A stretch of 52,593 nucleotides of DNA, taken from an uncultured Bacteroidales bacterium. GTDB lineage: Bacteria > Bacteroidota > Bacteroidia > Bacteroidales > UBA4417. Position numbers and translations under genes: made by a program. The DNA is taken from NCBI GenBank assembly GCA_903879715.1, contig CAIRMR010000192.1, positions 1 through 52,593 of the forward strand, in the 5' to 3' direction. The notes under the pieces are model-generated. The model made no database searches and had not been told where the DNA came from. It worked only from the letters and a program-made list of their open reading frames with translations. Below are positions 7,389 to 17,278 of this stretch, one piece after another (within the stretch, counting starts at the first letter, position 1; each line of letters opens with the position of its first letter).

Positions 7389-8393
7389 TTATTTAGCAGG
7401 ATTCAGGAATCCGTTAACAGTTTTAATGAAAAGATCAGGCTGATCCACGAAAGTCATGTGCCCGCTTTTGGGGAAGATTACAAGTTCTGAATTTTTTATT
7501 TTTGCGTGCATTTCTTCAGAAAGCGAAGGTGCGCACTCGTCGTTATCACCAACCGTGATAAGGGTAGGAACAGTAATTTTTGAAAGAAGTTCGGTATACT
7601 CAACAGATTTGAGGTTACCATCTATTACAAACTCCCCGTTTGATCCCCACATGGCTCGGTATAAATCCCAGGCCATATTCCCATTGGCAACCGGCTCGTA
7701 GTTGGCATCCGGATGGTTCTGGTAAAGATAAGGGTAATAGCCTTCGCCCCAGGCGGCTGTCATGTATTCAGCGGTATAACGGCCTTTTTCATACTCTTTT
7801 CCATGTCCGTATAATCCATCTTTTTCCATTTTCTCAATACGGGCCAGCAATTCAGGAGCCATCTTTTCTTTTATTTTTTTGAAAACTTCATTCATTTTTG
7901 ACGTGCTGTGAAACGTGCTGCATAGTACCAGGTGCGATAAGTTATCAGGATATTTCAATGCGTAAGCCTGGGCAAGAACTCCGCCGAAGGAATGGCCCAG
8001 CAGACTTATTTTTCCAAGATCAAGTGCTTGCCGGACATCTTCCACATCTTCAACCATTTTTTCAACCGTGTAAGCGGAGGTATCTTCCAGTTTCTGCGAT
8101 CGTCCTGATCCGCGTTCGTCGATGAAAATAAGACGGTTTGTGCGGGCTAAAGGTAATAGGTAAGGAAGAAAGTAATCGTGCGAAGCTCCGGGTCCTCCAT
8201 GAACGATTAATAGTGGCTGGCCCTGCCCTAATGCCTTGTAATAAATCAGAACACCGTGTGCATCCACAAAACCTTCTTCCATTTTTAAATTGGCTTGGGT
8301 TGAGTTTTTAGGAGAGCTTTTTTCGCTGGAAATGGGATTACACCCGGCAACTGTTATTGCCAGGGCAGTAAGCAGAATGAAAATATAGTTCAT
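7389..8393 (-). CDS. Lipoprotein alpha/beta hydrolase, proline iminopeptidase-like
   Basis: This is an alpha/beta hydrolase of the prolyl aminopeptidase (S33) type. The 334 aa begin with a lipoprotein signal peptide whose lipobox ends ITVAGC (C18), so the enzyme is membrane-anchored outside the cytoplasm. Motifs are the oxyanion HGGPG, the nucleophile elbow GHSFGG, an acid in VGDNDECAPS, and the catalytic His in SGHMTFVDQPD. HGGPG together with DERGSGRS is the hallmark of the proline iminopeptidase group, although many such proteins act on other amides or esters. It lies 100 bp after the glycoside hydrolase gene and 56 bp before the old yellow enzyme gene. Fold and anchoring are certain, the substrate is not. 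Confidence 0.88.
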   Translation of the reverse strand: MNYIFILLTALAITVAGCNPISSEKSSPKNSTQANLKMEEGFVDAHGVLIYYKALGQGQPLLIVHGGPGASHDYFLPYLLPLARTNRLIFIDERGSGRSQKLEDTSAYTVEKMVEDVEDVRQALDLGKISLLGHSFGGVLAQAYALKYPDNLSHLVLCSTFHSTSKMNEVFKKIKEKMAPELLARIEKMEKDGLYGHGKEYEKGRYTAEYMTAAWGEGYYPYLYQNHPDANYEPVANGNMAWDLYRAMWGSNGEFVIDGNLKSVEYTELLSKITVPTLITVGDNDECAPSLSEEMHAKIKNSELVIFPKSGHMTFVDQPDLFIKTVNGFLNPAK

Positions 8394-8493
8394 AGGGCGA
8401 TTATTTTTTAGAGATCACAACCGTAAAGATAGATTCCTTTTTTATGATAATTAAAGTTTAAGACAGCGTTTTATAATACATTTCAAACAGATC

Positions 8494-11154
8494 CTAGTTT
8501 TTCCTGATTACCCTCACATAATCTAACAAAGCATCGTTGATTTCCCCGTCCATATTGATGTTCCAGTCTTCGAACTTAATGCTAAGCTTGTTATTGCCTT
8601 TTTCGAGCGGAACTTCAATAATGTTGGAGAAACCCCAGTCGCTCCACTCATTGGTTCCCCTTTGCGGAAATACCCACACGCCTGCATGCTTTCCATCGAG
8701 ATAAACACTGCGGATTCCACAATTGTTGTCGGTATTCCATGGACCTGTTCCGTTTGCATAACGGCAATCGATAAGGAAAGTACCGCTTACAGAAGTAACT
8801 ATGTTTATGTCGATTTCACGGTTTTTACTACTGCTTATCTCCACAAATCCGTCGCCAGAGTAATTGGAATAAGGTAGTTTCGATTTTTCGACAACTCTTT
8901 CCATTTCAATAATCTTGAGGTCCGAATCCTTACAAACTAAAATGGGTTCGCTGCTGAACGATTCATTTTTCTTTTTGCCTATAGCAGTTACTTTGTATTC
9001 GGCAAATTCGTTTGTATCTATTTCAAATCTGTTTTCGGAAATGCTTTTTATCAAAACGCCATTTTTATAAATATTGTAAGCTGTTGTACCGGGAATAGCG
9101 TCCCAGATAAGCTGGTTTCCACTACGTTTAGTCTGCGGGTTGGGTAGCGAAAACTTATTTTCAACCAGGTTAATTTTGGTGTCGCCAAAGCTGTTGTTCT
9201 TCATTACAATTTCGATGGTGTGATCACCGCTTAAGCTGGCAGGGAAGTAAGCTTTTTCACTGATTTTGCCATCAAGTTTGAACGTAGCGATCTGGTTTCC
9301 GTAACCTTTCACGGTAATATTGAGCTTTGCCTTACGATAGCCGAAGTTGGAAAGCTTTCTGGTTCCTCCGTAAACTTCTGGTATCACTGGTTTAAAGGTG
9401 ATTCCATCAGCTTCGAAATTTAAGCCAACAAACACGCGATGAACCATTGCCATATTTCCTGCCATACTCCATAACATGCGGTCGGAGTTGATTTCGGTGC
9501 CCATATAATCGCCGTTCTGAGCTACAAAATTTTCGTAGTTGGTGAGGAACAAAGCTCCGGGACGGTAAATGGCTGCTAATCCGTGAAGCAAAGCGGCTTC
9601 GTTGCCGGTTTTTGCGGCAGCTAAATTCCAGAAAGACTGTACAAACGGCCAGATAGCATTGTTATGGTACGGCGGAATACCGGGTATTTGCGGATAAATG
9701 CAGGTAGTTCCGAAATCGGTAACAGGTGATTTTTCGATTATTGATTTTGCCCTCTCTAGATCAGCAACATCGAATAATACGGCCAAAGCTTCACCCAATG
9801 CTTCGAAACGTGGCGACAAGTTCATCGAGCTGCGTCCGTATAAATATTGCCCGTAGTAACCTTTATCGGCCATCCAAAGGTATTTGTTCATACCGGCCTT
9901 GATTTCACCGGCACGTTTCAGATATGTATCGCCAGGTTCGCCCAGTATTTTTGCCATTTCGGACAGGATGATATTAGCGCGGTAGTGAACGGCATTGGTT
10001 CCCAGGTTTTCCGACATGTAAATATCCATATTCGACATCCACTTCGGGTAGGTTTGCTCGCGCCAGTCGAGGAACGAAGATTCCCCTTTGTTCATCCCGG
10101 TTTTTGAAGAACGTATGGTTTTCTCATCATCGGCAAGCGTATTCTTAATTACTTCGAAAGCGGTTTTCAGCCAGGCTTCGTCACCGGTAACTTTATAAAT
10201 TTCCCATGCGGCCAAAGCCCAGGTTGTTCTGTCGGACGAAACAGGCCATGCGCCGCCGGAACCGGTATCCTGGATTATTCTTTTGCGCTTTACCTTTTTC
10301 ATCAGGCTGTTTTTGGCCACGGCAGGTTCGATATATGCAAAAGCCAGAAGTGTGCTGAAGCTTACATCGCGTGTCCAAACTCCGCCCCACTTGGCACCGG
10401 TTCGTAAAGTGCTGTCGGGTTCAATGGCAAGGCGGGCTTCTTCCAGCGAAAGATTGAAAAGCGCATCCACCAGCGGCTGATCCGATTTATAGGAAGGCTT
10501 TGTGGAAATATCCTGCGACAGTTCCCATGTTTTCACCATGTTCGCTTTTTCGTCAAACGGATTGAAGATCATTGTGATTTCGTAAATGCCATCACCATCG
10601 GGATCTTTCAGCGCAAAATTCTTTTCTTCAAGGTTTACAAAATCCCAGGTAAGCGGAGGTGTTCCCCCGGCAATAAACACGGCTTTGAAATCGGATTTGG
10701 CGATACGTGTACCGTCGAAAGTTTCGTAATAGCCTTTTTCGGCAAACTTTTTCAGCACCGGGTTCATATCCAGGCGGAAAGTGTATTCGTAGTTCACCGG
10801 AAGTTTGGTGCCGGGATCGGCCGGAAAGGATTTATTCTTTTCGCCGAAGACGATAGTGGGCGACTGGTGTTCATTTTCACCAATTACAATTCCGTGATTA
10901 AAACCTGATTGCAGTTCGTTGTCTTTCTCGTTAATACTGAACTTGAAAGTGATAAGGCGCGAAAAGTTTTCGTAAGCCAGGCTACGATAGTTTGAAACAA
11001 TCTTAACCGGTGATTCTACCAGGGCTGTAAAATTTTCCTGTACCACTTTGTCGGTATAAACCGTAAACTTTGGCGATTTATATAAAACTGCTGATTGCTT
11101 TGAACAGCCCATTATTACAATGATTGGAAAAATTATTGAAAAGTACTTCTTCAT
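8494..11154 (-). CDS. Lipoprotein glycoside hydrolase (six-hairpin type) with C-terminal CBM-like domain
   Basis: The reading frame extends to 11211, but the ATG at 11154 is preferred because it starts directly with a lipoprotein signal peptide (MKKYFSII, lipobox IVIMGC). That gives 886 aa. An N-terminal beta-rich region of about 230 residues precedes an (alpha/alpha)6 barrel resembling glucoamylase, trehalase or debranching enzymes; visible segments are WGGVWTRDVSFS, DWREQTYPKW, and the barrel end GTEINSDRMLWS. After it come a fibronectin-like stretch (IPGTTAYNIYKNG) and a final CBM6/35-like beta domain with DYVRVIRKN at the end. It probably trims alpha-linked oligosaccharides at the cell surface or in the periplasm. 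The exact GH family is not certain. No SusC/D pair is nearby. Confidence 0.78.
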   Translation of the reverse strand: MKKYFSIIFPIIVIMGCSKQSAVLYKSPKFTVYTDKVVQENFTALVESPVKIVSNYRSLAYENFSRLITFKFSINEKDNELQSGFNHGIVIGENEHQSPTIVFGEKNKSFPADPGTKLPVNYEYTFRLDMNPVLKKFAEKGYYETFDGTRIAKSDFKAVFIAGGTPPLTWDFVNLEEKNFALKDPDGDGIYEITMIFNPFDEKANMVKTWELSQDISTKPSYKSDQPLVDALFNLSLEEARLAIEPDSTLRTGAKWGGVWTRDVSFSTLLAFAYIEPAVAKNSLMKKVKRKRIIQDTGSGGAWPVSSDRTTWALAAWEIYKVTGDEAWLKTAFEVIKNTLADDEKTIRSSKTGMNKGESSFLDWREQTYPKWMSNMDIYMSENLGTNAVHYRANIILSEMAKILGEPGDTYLKRAGEIKAGMNKYLWMADKGYYGQYLYGRSSMNLSPRFEALGEALAVLFDVADLERAKSIIEKSPVTDFGTTCIYPQIPGIPPYHNNAIWPFVQSFWNLAAAKTGNEAALLHGLAAIYRPGALFLTNYENFVAQNGDYMGTEINSDRMLWSMAGNMAMVHRVFVGLNFEADGITFKPVIPEVYGGTRKLSNFGYRKAKLNITVKGYGNQIATFKLDGKISEKAYFPASLSGDHTIEIVMKNNSFGDTKINLVENKFSLPNPQTKRSGNQLIWDAIPGTTAYNIYKNGVLIKSISENRFEIDTNEFAEYKVTAIGKKKNESFSSEPILVCKDSDLKIIEMERVVEKSKLPYSNYSGDGFVEISSSKNREIDINIVTSVSGTFLIDCRYANGTGPWNTDNNCGIRSVYLDGKHAGVWVFPQRGTNEWSDWGFSNIIEVPLEKGNNKLSIKFEDWNINMDGEINDALLDYVRVIRKN

Positions 11155-11312
11155 TTGGTTGATATTTTCTGTTTCACCATTTGAGTGTTTGTTTTTGTTG
11201 TGTAAAGCCAAGTTTCACTAATGATTAGTGTGCCAATAATACTTTCTCAGTTTTTGAGGAACTCTTCCAAATACCTGCTTAAGCAAATTGAACACGCATT
11301 TACAGCAAAGTA

Positions 11313-11320
11313 CAAAGATA
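11313..11320 (-). promoter_or_regulatory. Possible -7 box of the glycoside hydrolase gene
   Basis: TATCTTTG on the minus strand (11320-11313) matches TAnnTTTG. It predicts a start near 11306 and a leader of about 150 nt. No -33 box is evident. Confidence 0.35.
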
Positions 11321-11395
11321 AGTAGTTGATTTTTTATAATGACAGTTCAGTTGAAAGAGAATCGTAATGTATCAATTTTGGAAAAACAATAATGG

Positions 11396-12097
11396 CTATT
11401 TGTCCATTTTACTCCGTATTTCTTCCAGAATCTCAATCTGCATTTCCTGTATCCGCATCATTTTCGACCATTGATCGAGCAGCAGGTGATCCACTTTTTC
11501 GTGTAAGGTCCGGATTTCAATTTCCGACTTCAGGTTAATTTTGTAATCATTTTCCGACCTTATGCGATCTTTCTTTTCCTGGCGGTTCTGGCTCATCATG
11601 ATAATCGGTGCCTGCATGGCTGCAACGCACGAAAGGATCAGGTTTAACAGGATAAACGGAAATGGATCGAATGGTTTAAACAACAGTACGAGGCTGTTTA
11701 TAATAATCCAAACAACAAGAATTATGGAAAAGGAAATGATAAATTTCCAGCTTCCGCCAAAAGAGGCAACCTTATCCGAAATCCGATCGCCTAATTTAGA
11801 GGGAACATCAGTGGAATTAGTATCAACAGTTATAAATTCATTCTGGATAATACTTTTAACAATTACATCTTTAAGTGTTTCAACACTTCCCTCTTCATCT
11901 TCTATCAGACCGGAAATGTATTTTACCTGGTAAATATTAAAATCATCCAGGCAAATCAAGCTTTTGTCATTCCAGGTTGGATGATCTTTGACAATCAGGT
12001 GCTCAATTTCGTGGCGGATACCATGGCCGGATATTAACTGGCCTTCGGGGAATGTTTTTCCGCAGATTTCGCATTTTGTTCCATTTGGTTTTGTCAT
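11396..12097 (-). CDS. DUF1003 membrane protein with N-terminal Cys-rich motif
   Basis: The 233 aa contain the DUF1003 core. A GSWKFI segment leads into a first transmembrane helix (about 118-140), then FDPFPFILLN and a second helix, then the signature IIMMSQNRQEKKDR. A charged, probably coiled C-terminal tail (HEKVDHLLLDQWSKMMR) follows. The N-terminus carries CEICGKTFPEGQLISGHGIRHEI, a Cys-x-x-Cys plus His arrangement that could bind a metal and is an extension beyond the bare DUF1003 domain. DUF1003 has no settled function. It stands alone between the glycoside hydrolase gene and the leu operon. Confidence 0.85.
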   Translation of the reverse strand: MTKPNGTKCEICGKTFPEGQLISGHGIRHEIEHLIVKDHPTWNDKSLICLDDFNIYQVKYISGLIEDEEGSVETLKDVIVKSIIQNEFITVDTNSTDVPSKLGDRISDKVASFGGSWKFIISFSIILVVWIIINSLVLLFKPFDPFPFILLNLILSCVAAMQAPIIMMSQNRQEKKDRIRSENDYKINLKSEIEIRTLHEKVDHLLLDQWSKMMRIQEMQIEILEEIRSKMDK

Positions 12098-12265
12098 TGC
12101 TGTAAGACACTAAACAAATTGTGATAATTTTTAAGTTGAAATTTTAGCCAGATAAAGATACGTACAAACCATGAATCAAAAAGTTTATTTCCACTTGTAG
12201 AAAGTATAATATATAAATTGACGCATTTCAACTCTGTATGTTTCTATTCTGAAATTGGCTGGAGG

Positions 12266-12309
12266 TATAAATTAAAAGGAGGCCAAGTCATGCCTCCTTT
12301 TAATTTATA
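12266..12309 (-). terminator. Terminator of the leu operon
   Basis: Perfect 18-bp arms (12266-12283 and 12292-12309) enclose an 8-nt loop. The core is AAAAGGAGGC with its complement, and the distal half is A/T-only, so both strands have a T-run. It lies about 38 bp past the leuB stop and could also protect the DUF1003 gene side. Confidence 0.85.
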
Positions 12310-12346
12310 TTCCGGGAATTGATCAATAACTGATCAGTCAATTTAT

Positions 12347-13420
12347 TTACAATTGTTTCAGAACTTCTTCTCCCATCGCATCCGTACCTAAAATTTTGTC
12401 GGCAGGAGTAGTGCTGTCGGCTATATCCCGTGTACGGAAACCTGCTTTAAGTACCGCGTCAACAGCTTTTATAATTGCATCAGCTTCGGCTTTCAGGCCA
12501 AAGGAAATGTCCAACATCAAAGAAACTGATAGGATTGATGCCAGCGGATTTGCAACTCCTTTGCCTGTTATATCGTGTGCCGAACCGTGAATAGGTTCGT
12601 AAACACCTGTTCCGTCTCCAATGGATGCGGAAGCCAGCATTCCCATCGAACCGGCAATCTGCGATGCTTCGTCGGTTAAAATATCGCCGAATAAATTTGC
12701 GGTAACAATTACATCGAACCGGCATGGATCCTTGATGAGCATCATCGCTGTTGAATCAACAAACATATGCTCTACTTCCACATCAGGATAATCCAGGGCA
12801 ACTTTCTGAACGACTTCTCTCCATAGACGACTTGTTTCAAGTACGTTTGCTTTGTCAACCGAGCATAGTTTATTCCGGCGTGTGCGTGCTGCGATAAATG
12901 CCTTGTGGGCAATGCGCTCCACTTCGTAGCGGCTGTATTCAGCTACGTCGAAAGCGGTATCTCCATCGTTTTTTCTGCCTTTTTCACCAAAATACAAGTC
13001 GCCGGTCAGTTCCCTGAAAAAGAGGATATCGGCACCTTTCAGTATTTCAGGTTTGATGCTGGAAGCACTTAAAAGTTCGTCGAAAAGTTTGATCGGGCGA
13101 ATATTTGCATACAGCCCTAATTCCTTTCTCATTCGCAATAAACCTTGTTCCGGGCGGACTTTAGCCGAAGGATCGTTATCGTATTTCGGGTGGCCGACGG
13201 CACCAAATAATACGGCGTCGGATTGTTTCATTTTATTCAATGATTCTTCAGGTAACGGATTGCCTGTTGCTTCGATGGCTGCATGGCCGATCAAAGCTTC
13301 ATCATATGTAAAAGTGTGTTTAAACCTTGCCGCGATTTTGTCCAGTACTTTCTTTCCTACTGCGGTTACTTCCTGTCCGATGCCATCACCGGGAACGATT
13401 AAAATGTGTTTTGATGCCAT
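12347..13420 (-). CDS. leuB: 3-isopropylmalate dehydrogenase (LeuB)
   Basis: LeuB oxidises and decarboxylates 3-isopropylmalate to 2-oxoisocaproate with NAD+ and Mg2+, the third step of leucine synthesis. The 357 aa match the family. Signatures are GDGIGQEV near the N-terminus, the substrate loop RPEQGLLRMRKELGLYANIRP, FFRELTGDLYFG, and the GSAHDITGKGVANP nucleotide loop followed by an N-P-x-A pattern. It is the last gene of the operon, separated from the synthase gene by 238 bp that hold a heptamer tandem repeat. It is followed closely by a strong terminator. Identity is certain. Confidence 0.97.
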   Translation of the reverse strand: MASKHILIVPGDGIGQEVTAVGKKVLDKIAARFKHTFTYDEALIGHAAIEATGNPLPEESLNKMKQSDAVLFGAVGHPKYDNDPSAKVRPEQGLLRMRKELGLYANIRPIKLFDELLSASSIKPEILKGADILFFRELTGDLYFGEKGRKNDGDTAFDVAEYSRYEVERIAHKAFIAARTRRNKLCSVDKANVLETSRLWREVVQKVALDYPDVEVEHMFVDSTAMMLIKDPCRFDVIVTANLFGDILTDEASQIAGSMGMLASASIGDGTGVYEPIHGSAHDITGKGVANPLASILSVSLMLDISFGLKAEADAIIKAVDAVLKAGFRTRDIADSTTPADKILGTDAMGEEVLKQL

Positions 13421-13553
13421 GGTTTATTTTGATCTTAATTATAATTCTGTTTTAAATTGTAATTTCTAACATAAAGATGGGGCGAAGGGTGACAAGGCGA
13501 GGGGCGAGGCATGAAATTGTGTTTTCAGGTCGTGTATCCCGTATTTTTGGATT

Positions 13554-13614
13554 CTTCCGTCTTCCGTCTTCCGTCTTCCGTCTTCCGACTTCCGACTTCC
13601 GACTTCGGTCTTCC
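13554..13614. repeat. Heptanucleotide tandem repeat in the leu operon
   Basis: The 7-bp unit CTTCCGT is repeated four times, then drifts to CTTCCGA three times and CTTCGGT once, plus a partial unit: about 8.7 units in 61 bp. It lies between the synthase gene and leuB. A purine-rich GGGCGA/GACAAGGCGA stretch precedes it at about 13479-13509. Confidence 0.9.
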
Positions 13615-13658
13615 TTACTATTATTTGTTATGCCTTTATTAATTTAATCTTCCAGCGC

Positions 13659-15182
13659 CTAAATCCCATTCAGCATTTTCACCGTCGCCACAATTGCCGA
13701 TACCGTTTGGTCACTATCCAACCCGTGTGTCTTGAATTCCTTTCCGTTTGAACGCCATGTGATAATGGATTCGCATAAAGCGTCGGACTGGCCGCCGGGT
13801 GGAATATGAACTACATAGTCTGTTAATGAAGGCAGTTCCAGCGATTTCTTTTTATAAATCTTTTTCAGGGCATTCATAAACGCATCATACTGTCCGTCGC
13901 CCTGGGCACCAGCTTCAAAGATTTCGCCTTTGATATTGATACGCACAGTGGCTGATGGCCTCAAACCCTTAGCGTTTGTAAGCACATAGTTTTCTATAAA
14001 AACGGTCTCTTCATAAGTGCCGCCATCCAGAACATCGGAAAGAATATAAGGCAGATCCGACTGTGAAACCGTTTCTTTTTTGTCACCCAGTTCTATGATC
14101 CTGGCGGTTACTTTTTTCAGATCGGCATCCGACAACTCGATTCCTAACTGGAGTAAATTGTTTTCAATATTGGCTTTTCCGCTTGTTTTACCCAATGCAT
14201 ATTTCCGCTGACGGCCAAATCGCTCTGGCATCAGATCGTTAAAATAAAGGTTGTTTTTTTTATCGCCATCGGCATGGATTCCGGCGGTTTGGGTGAACAC
14301 ATTTTCACCAACAACCGGTTTGTTCATAGGAATACGAAGCCCGGAAAAGGTTTCGATCAACCTGCTTGCCGGGTATAGTGATTTTTCAACAACCGATGTT
14401 TTTACGTCTTTCACAAAATCATGCAACACTGCTATAGCGCTTGCTAACGGCGCGTTTCCGGCCCGTTCACCCATTCCGTTAACGGTAAGGTGCAAACCTT
14501 GGATGCCTGCTTTAACGGCTTCAAGTACATTAGCTGTTCCCAGGTCGTAATCGTTGTGAGCATGAAAATCGAAATGTATAGCCGGGTATCGTTTAACAAT
14601 TGCGGATAAGTATTCGAAGGTTTCGGAAGGAATTAAAATGCCAAGTGTATCGGGTAAAAGAATCCTTTTAACCGGTTGTTTTGTAAGGAAATCCAGGTAC
14701 TGATAGACATATTCGGGCGAATGCCGCATTCCATTGCTCCAGTCTTCGAGGTACACGTTGCAGGCAATGTTGTTTTTCGCGGCAAGGGCAATCACTTCAG
14801 CTATTTCCTTAAAATGCTGTTCAGGGGTTTTCTTTAACTGATGCGTAAGATGGTTTAACGAGCCTTTGGTAAGCAGGTTCATTACTTTAGCGCCGGTTTC
14901 TTTCATCCAGTTCACCGAGGTTTCGCCATCCACAAAAGTGAGGACTTCAATCCTGTCGATTAAACCTTTGCTGCTTGCCCATTCCACAATCTTTTTTACT
15001 GCCTGAAATTCGCCTTCCGATACGCGGGCCGATGCAACTTCAATCCTGTCAACCTTTACCTCGGTGAGCAACATCTGGGCAATAGTAAGTTTTTCGGAAG
15101 CTGAAAATGAAACACCGCTGGTTTGTTCACCATCGCGCAGCGTGGTATCCATGATTTCGATATGACGTAATTTACCTGGCAT
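13659..15182 (-). CDS. 2-isopropylmalate synthase / citramalate synthase family protein
   Basis: This DRE-TIM metallolyase condenses acetyl-CoA with a 2-oxo acid. The catalytic barrel shows DTTLRDGEQ (12-20), the metal ligands in FHAHND (206-211) and NGMGERAGN (235-243). The C-terminal third is the LeuA allosteric/dimer domain, ending with the QSDALCESIITW segment. At 507 aa it resembles the group annotated either as an alternative isopropylmalate synthase (LeuA2) or (R)-citramalate synthase (CimA). The substrate, 2-oxoisovalerate for leucine or pyruvate for isoleucine, cannot be told by eye. It sits between leuD (38 bp away) and leuB, and no separate leuA is in the window. Confidence 0.9.
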   Translation of the reverse strand: MPGKLRHIEIMDTTLRDGEQTSGVSFSASEKLTIAQMLLTEVKVDRIEVASARVSEGEFQAVKKIVEWASSKGLIDRIEVLTFVDGETSVNWMKETGAKVMNLLTKGSLNHLTHQLKKTPEQHFKEIAEVIALAAKNNIACNVYLEDWSNGMRHSPEYVYQYLDFLTKQPVKRILLPDTLGILIPSETFEYLSAIVKRYPAIHFDFHAHNDYDLGTANVLEAVKAGIQGLHLTVNGMGERAGNAPLASAIAVLHDFVKDVKTSVVEKSLYPASRLIETFSGLRIPMNKPVVGENVFTQTAGIHADGDKKNNLYFNDLMPERFGRQRKYALGKTSGKANIENNLLQLGIELSDADLKKVTARIIELGDKKETVSQSDLPYILSDVLDGGTYEETVFIENYVLTNAKGLRPSATVRINIKGEIFEAGAQGDGQYDAFMNALKKIYKKKSLELPSLTDYVVHIPPGGQSDALCESIITWRSNGKEFKTHGLDSDQTVSAIVATVKMLNGI

Positions 15183-15220
15183 AATTATCCTTTTACTTAT
15201 TAAATATTTTTCCGGAAAGT

Positions 15221-15817
15221 TTAGAGAACCATTTGTTTTGCGAATGACTGTATTTCGCTTTTCATCGCCTGCAGATAGTCGATATCGTCGAAACCATTCA
15301 GCATATTGTGTTTTTTGTACCCGTCGATAGCGAATGTTTCTTTTTCTCCTGTTGCCAGTAAAGTAATAGTTTGATCAGGCAGGTTCACTTCCAGTTCGGT
15401 TTTGGGATCAGCATCTAAAGCCGCGTAAATTTTAACTAAAAATTCAGGGCTTACTGTAACCGGAAGAACGCCGATATTGAGTGTATTGTTTTTAAAAATG
15501 TCAGCAAAAAAGCTGGAAACTACACAACGGAATCCATAATCGTAAATAGCCCAGGCTGCATGTTCGCGGCTGCTTCCGCTGCCGAAGTTTTTACCGCCTA
15601 CCAGGATTTTCCCGGAATATCTGGAATTGTTTAAAACGAAATCTGCCTTTGGTGATCCATCGGTATTGTAGCGCCAATCCCTGAAAAGGTTGTCGCCAAA
15701 TTCTTTTCGCTCTGTTGCTTTCAGGAAACGGGCAGGAATAATCTGGTCGGTATCTACGTTTTCGATTGGAAGAGGAACTGCCGTACTTTTTAATATGTTG
15801 AATTTATCGTAAGCCAT
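15221..15817 (-). CDS. leuD: 3-isopropylmalate dehydratase small subunit (LeuD)
   Basis: LeuD forms the swivelling small subunit of isopropylmalate isomerase with LeuC. The 198 aa are standard. Motifs are NVDTDQIIPARFL near the N-terminus and the substrate-binding GKNFGSGSSREHAAWAI. It lies 57 bp after leuC and 38 bp before the synthase gene, a normal operon arrangement. Confidence 0.97.
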   Translation of the reverse strand: MAYDKFNILKSTAVPLPIENVDTDQIIPARFLKATERKEFGDNLFRDWRYNTDGSPKADFVLNNSRYSGKILVGGKNFGSGSSREHAAWAIYDYGFRCVVSSFFADIFKNNTLNIGVLPVTVSPEFLVKIYAALDADPKTELEVNLPDQTITLLATGEKETFAIDGYKKHNMLNGFDDIDYLQAMKSEIQSFAKQMVL

Positions 15818-15874
15818 TTTTTGTCTGATTTTCTTGATTTAAAACTAATGCCTGATACTTGTTAAACGGATCTC

Positions 15875-17278
15875 TTATAACAGATCTCTCGGATCAGTTA
15901 CCATACCTGTAACCGCAGCAGCTGCAGCAACAAACGGGCTAGCAAGTAATGTCCGGCTTCCAGGTCCCTGGCGGCCTTCGAAATTCCGGTTGCTGGTGCT
16001 TACTGCATATTTTCCGGCGGGAATCTTATCATCATTCATTGCCAGGCAGGCCGAACAACCCGGCTGGCGTAATTGAAAACCGGCGGCGGTTATAATATCA
16101 AGAATGCCTTCATCTTTAATCTGCTGTTCAACCACGTGCGATCCGGGAACCAGCCATGCTGTAATGTTATCGGCTTTTTTCCGGCCTTTAACAATGGATG
16201 CAAATGCGCGGAAATCTTCGATACGTCCGTTGGTACAACTTCCCAGGAATACGTAATCTACTTTCTTGCCAATGAGTTTTTCGCCTTCGGCAAAGCCCAT
16301 GTAGGCAAGTGATTTTTTATAGGAAGCTTCGCCGTCTTTTACGGTTGAGGCAAAAGGTATATTTTGGGAGATGCCGGTTCCAAGTCCCGGATTTGTGCCG
16401 TAAGTGATCTGAGGTTCAATTTCGTCGGCATTATAATTTAGTTCCTTATCAAATTGGGCACCTTCATCAGTTTTGAGTGTTTTCCAGTATTCAAGCGCGG
16501 TATCCCAGGCATCTCCTTTTGGGGCTTTTTCTTTTCCTTTCAGGTATGCAAAAGTCGTTTCGTCGGGAGCAATCATACCGCCCCGCGCACCGCTTTCAAT
16601 CGAAAGGTTGCAAACCGTCATACGGCCTTCCATGCTCATGTTTTCAAATACTTCGCCTGCATATTCTACAAAATATCCGGTAGCGCCGCTGGCCGAAATC
16701 TGTGATATGATAAAAAGTGCAACATCTTTAGACGTAACGCCTTTACCTAATTTGCCGTTCACATTGATGCGCATCTTTTTCGCCTTGGCCTGCATAATGC
16801 ATTGGGACGAAAGCACCATCTCAACTTCCGAAGTGCCAATTCCAAATGCAATAGCTCCGAAAGCACCGTGAGTAGAAGTGTGTGAGTCGCCACAAACCAC
16901 AGTCATTCCCGGAAGTGTAATACCATTTTCGGGCCCTACAACATGGACAATACCATTTTTAGGATTGCCCAAACCCCAGTGAGAGATTCCGTGTGCGGCC
17001 GCGTTTTCTTCCAATGCTTTTAACTGGTTGGCCGACAAAGGATCTTCAACCGGCAAATGCTGGTTGATGGTAGGTGTATTATGATCGGCTGTAGCAAATG
17101 TTTTTTCAGGAAACATTACCTTAACTCCCCTGTTTTTCAGTCCAAGGAAAGCTACAGGGCTGGTAACTTCATGAATAAAATGCCTGTCGATAAAAAATAC
17201 ATCAGGACCGTCCTGAATGCTTCTCACCACATGGGCATCCCATACTTTGTCAAATAATGTTTTAGGCGTATTGCTCAT
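15875..17278 (-). CDS. leuC: 3-isopropylmalate dehydratase large subunit (LeuC)
   Basis: LeuC is the aconitase-type catalytic subunit that isomerises 2-isopropylmalate to 3-isopropylmalate; with a citramalate synthase it would also process citramalate. The 467 aa carry the three [4Fe-4S] cysteines C348 (GSCTNGR), C408 and C411 (GCSACLAM). [14 protein letters not shown] (129-142) and the C-terminal [15 protein letters not shown] are intact. It is the first gene of the operon. Upstream there is a 450-bp gap to a divergent gene. Confidence 0.97.
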   Translation of the reverse strand: MSNTPKTLFDKVWDAHVVRSIQDGPDVFFIDRHFIHEVTSPVAFLGLKNRGVKVMFPEKTFATADHNTPTINQHLPVEDPLSANQLKALEENAAAHGISHWGLGNPKNGIVHVVGPENGITLPGMTVVCGDSHTSTHGAFGAIAFGIGTSEVEMVLSSQCIMQAKAKKMRINVNGKLGKGVTSKDVALFIISQISASGATGYFVEYAGEVFENMSMEGRMTVCNLSIESGARGGMIAPDETTFAYLKGKEKAPKGDAWDTALEYWKTLKTDEGAQFDKELNYNADEIEPQITYGTNPGLGTGISQNIPFASTVKDGEASYKKSLAYMGFAEGEKLIGKKVDYVFLGSCTNGRIEDFRAFASIVKGRKKADNITAWLVPGSHVVEQQIKDEGILDIITAAGFQLRQPGCSACLAMNDDKIPAGKYAVSTSNRNFEGRQGPGSRTLLASPFVAAAAAVTGMVTDPRDLL

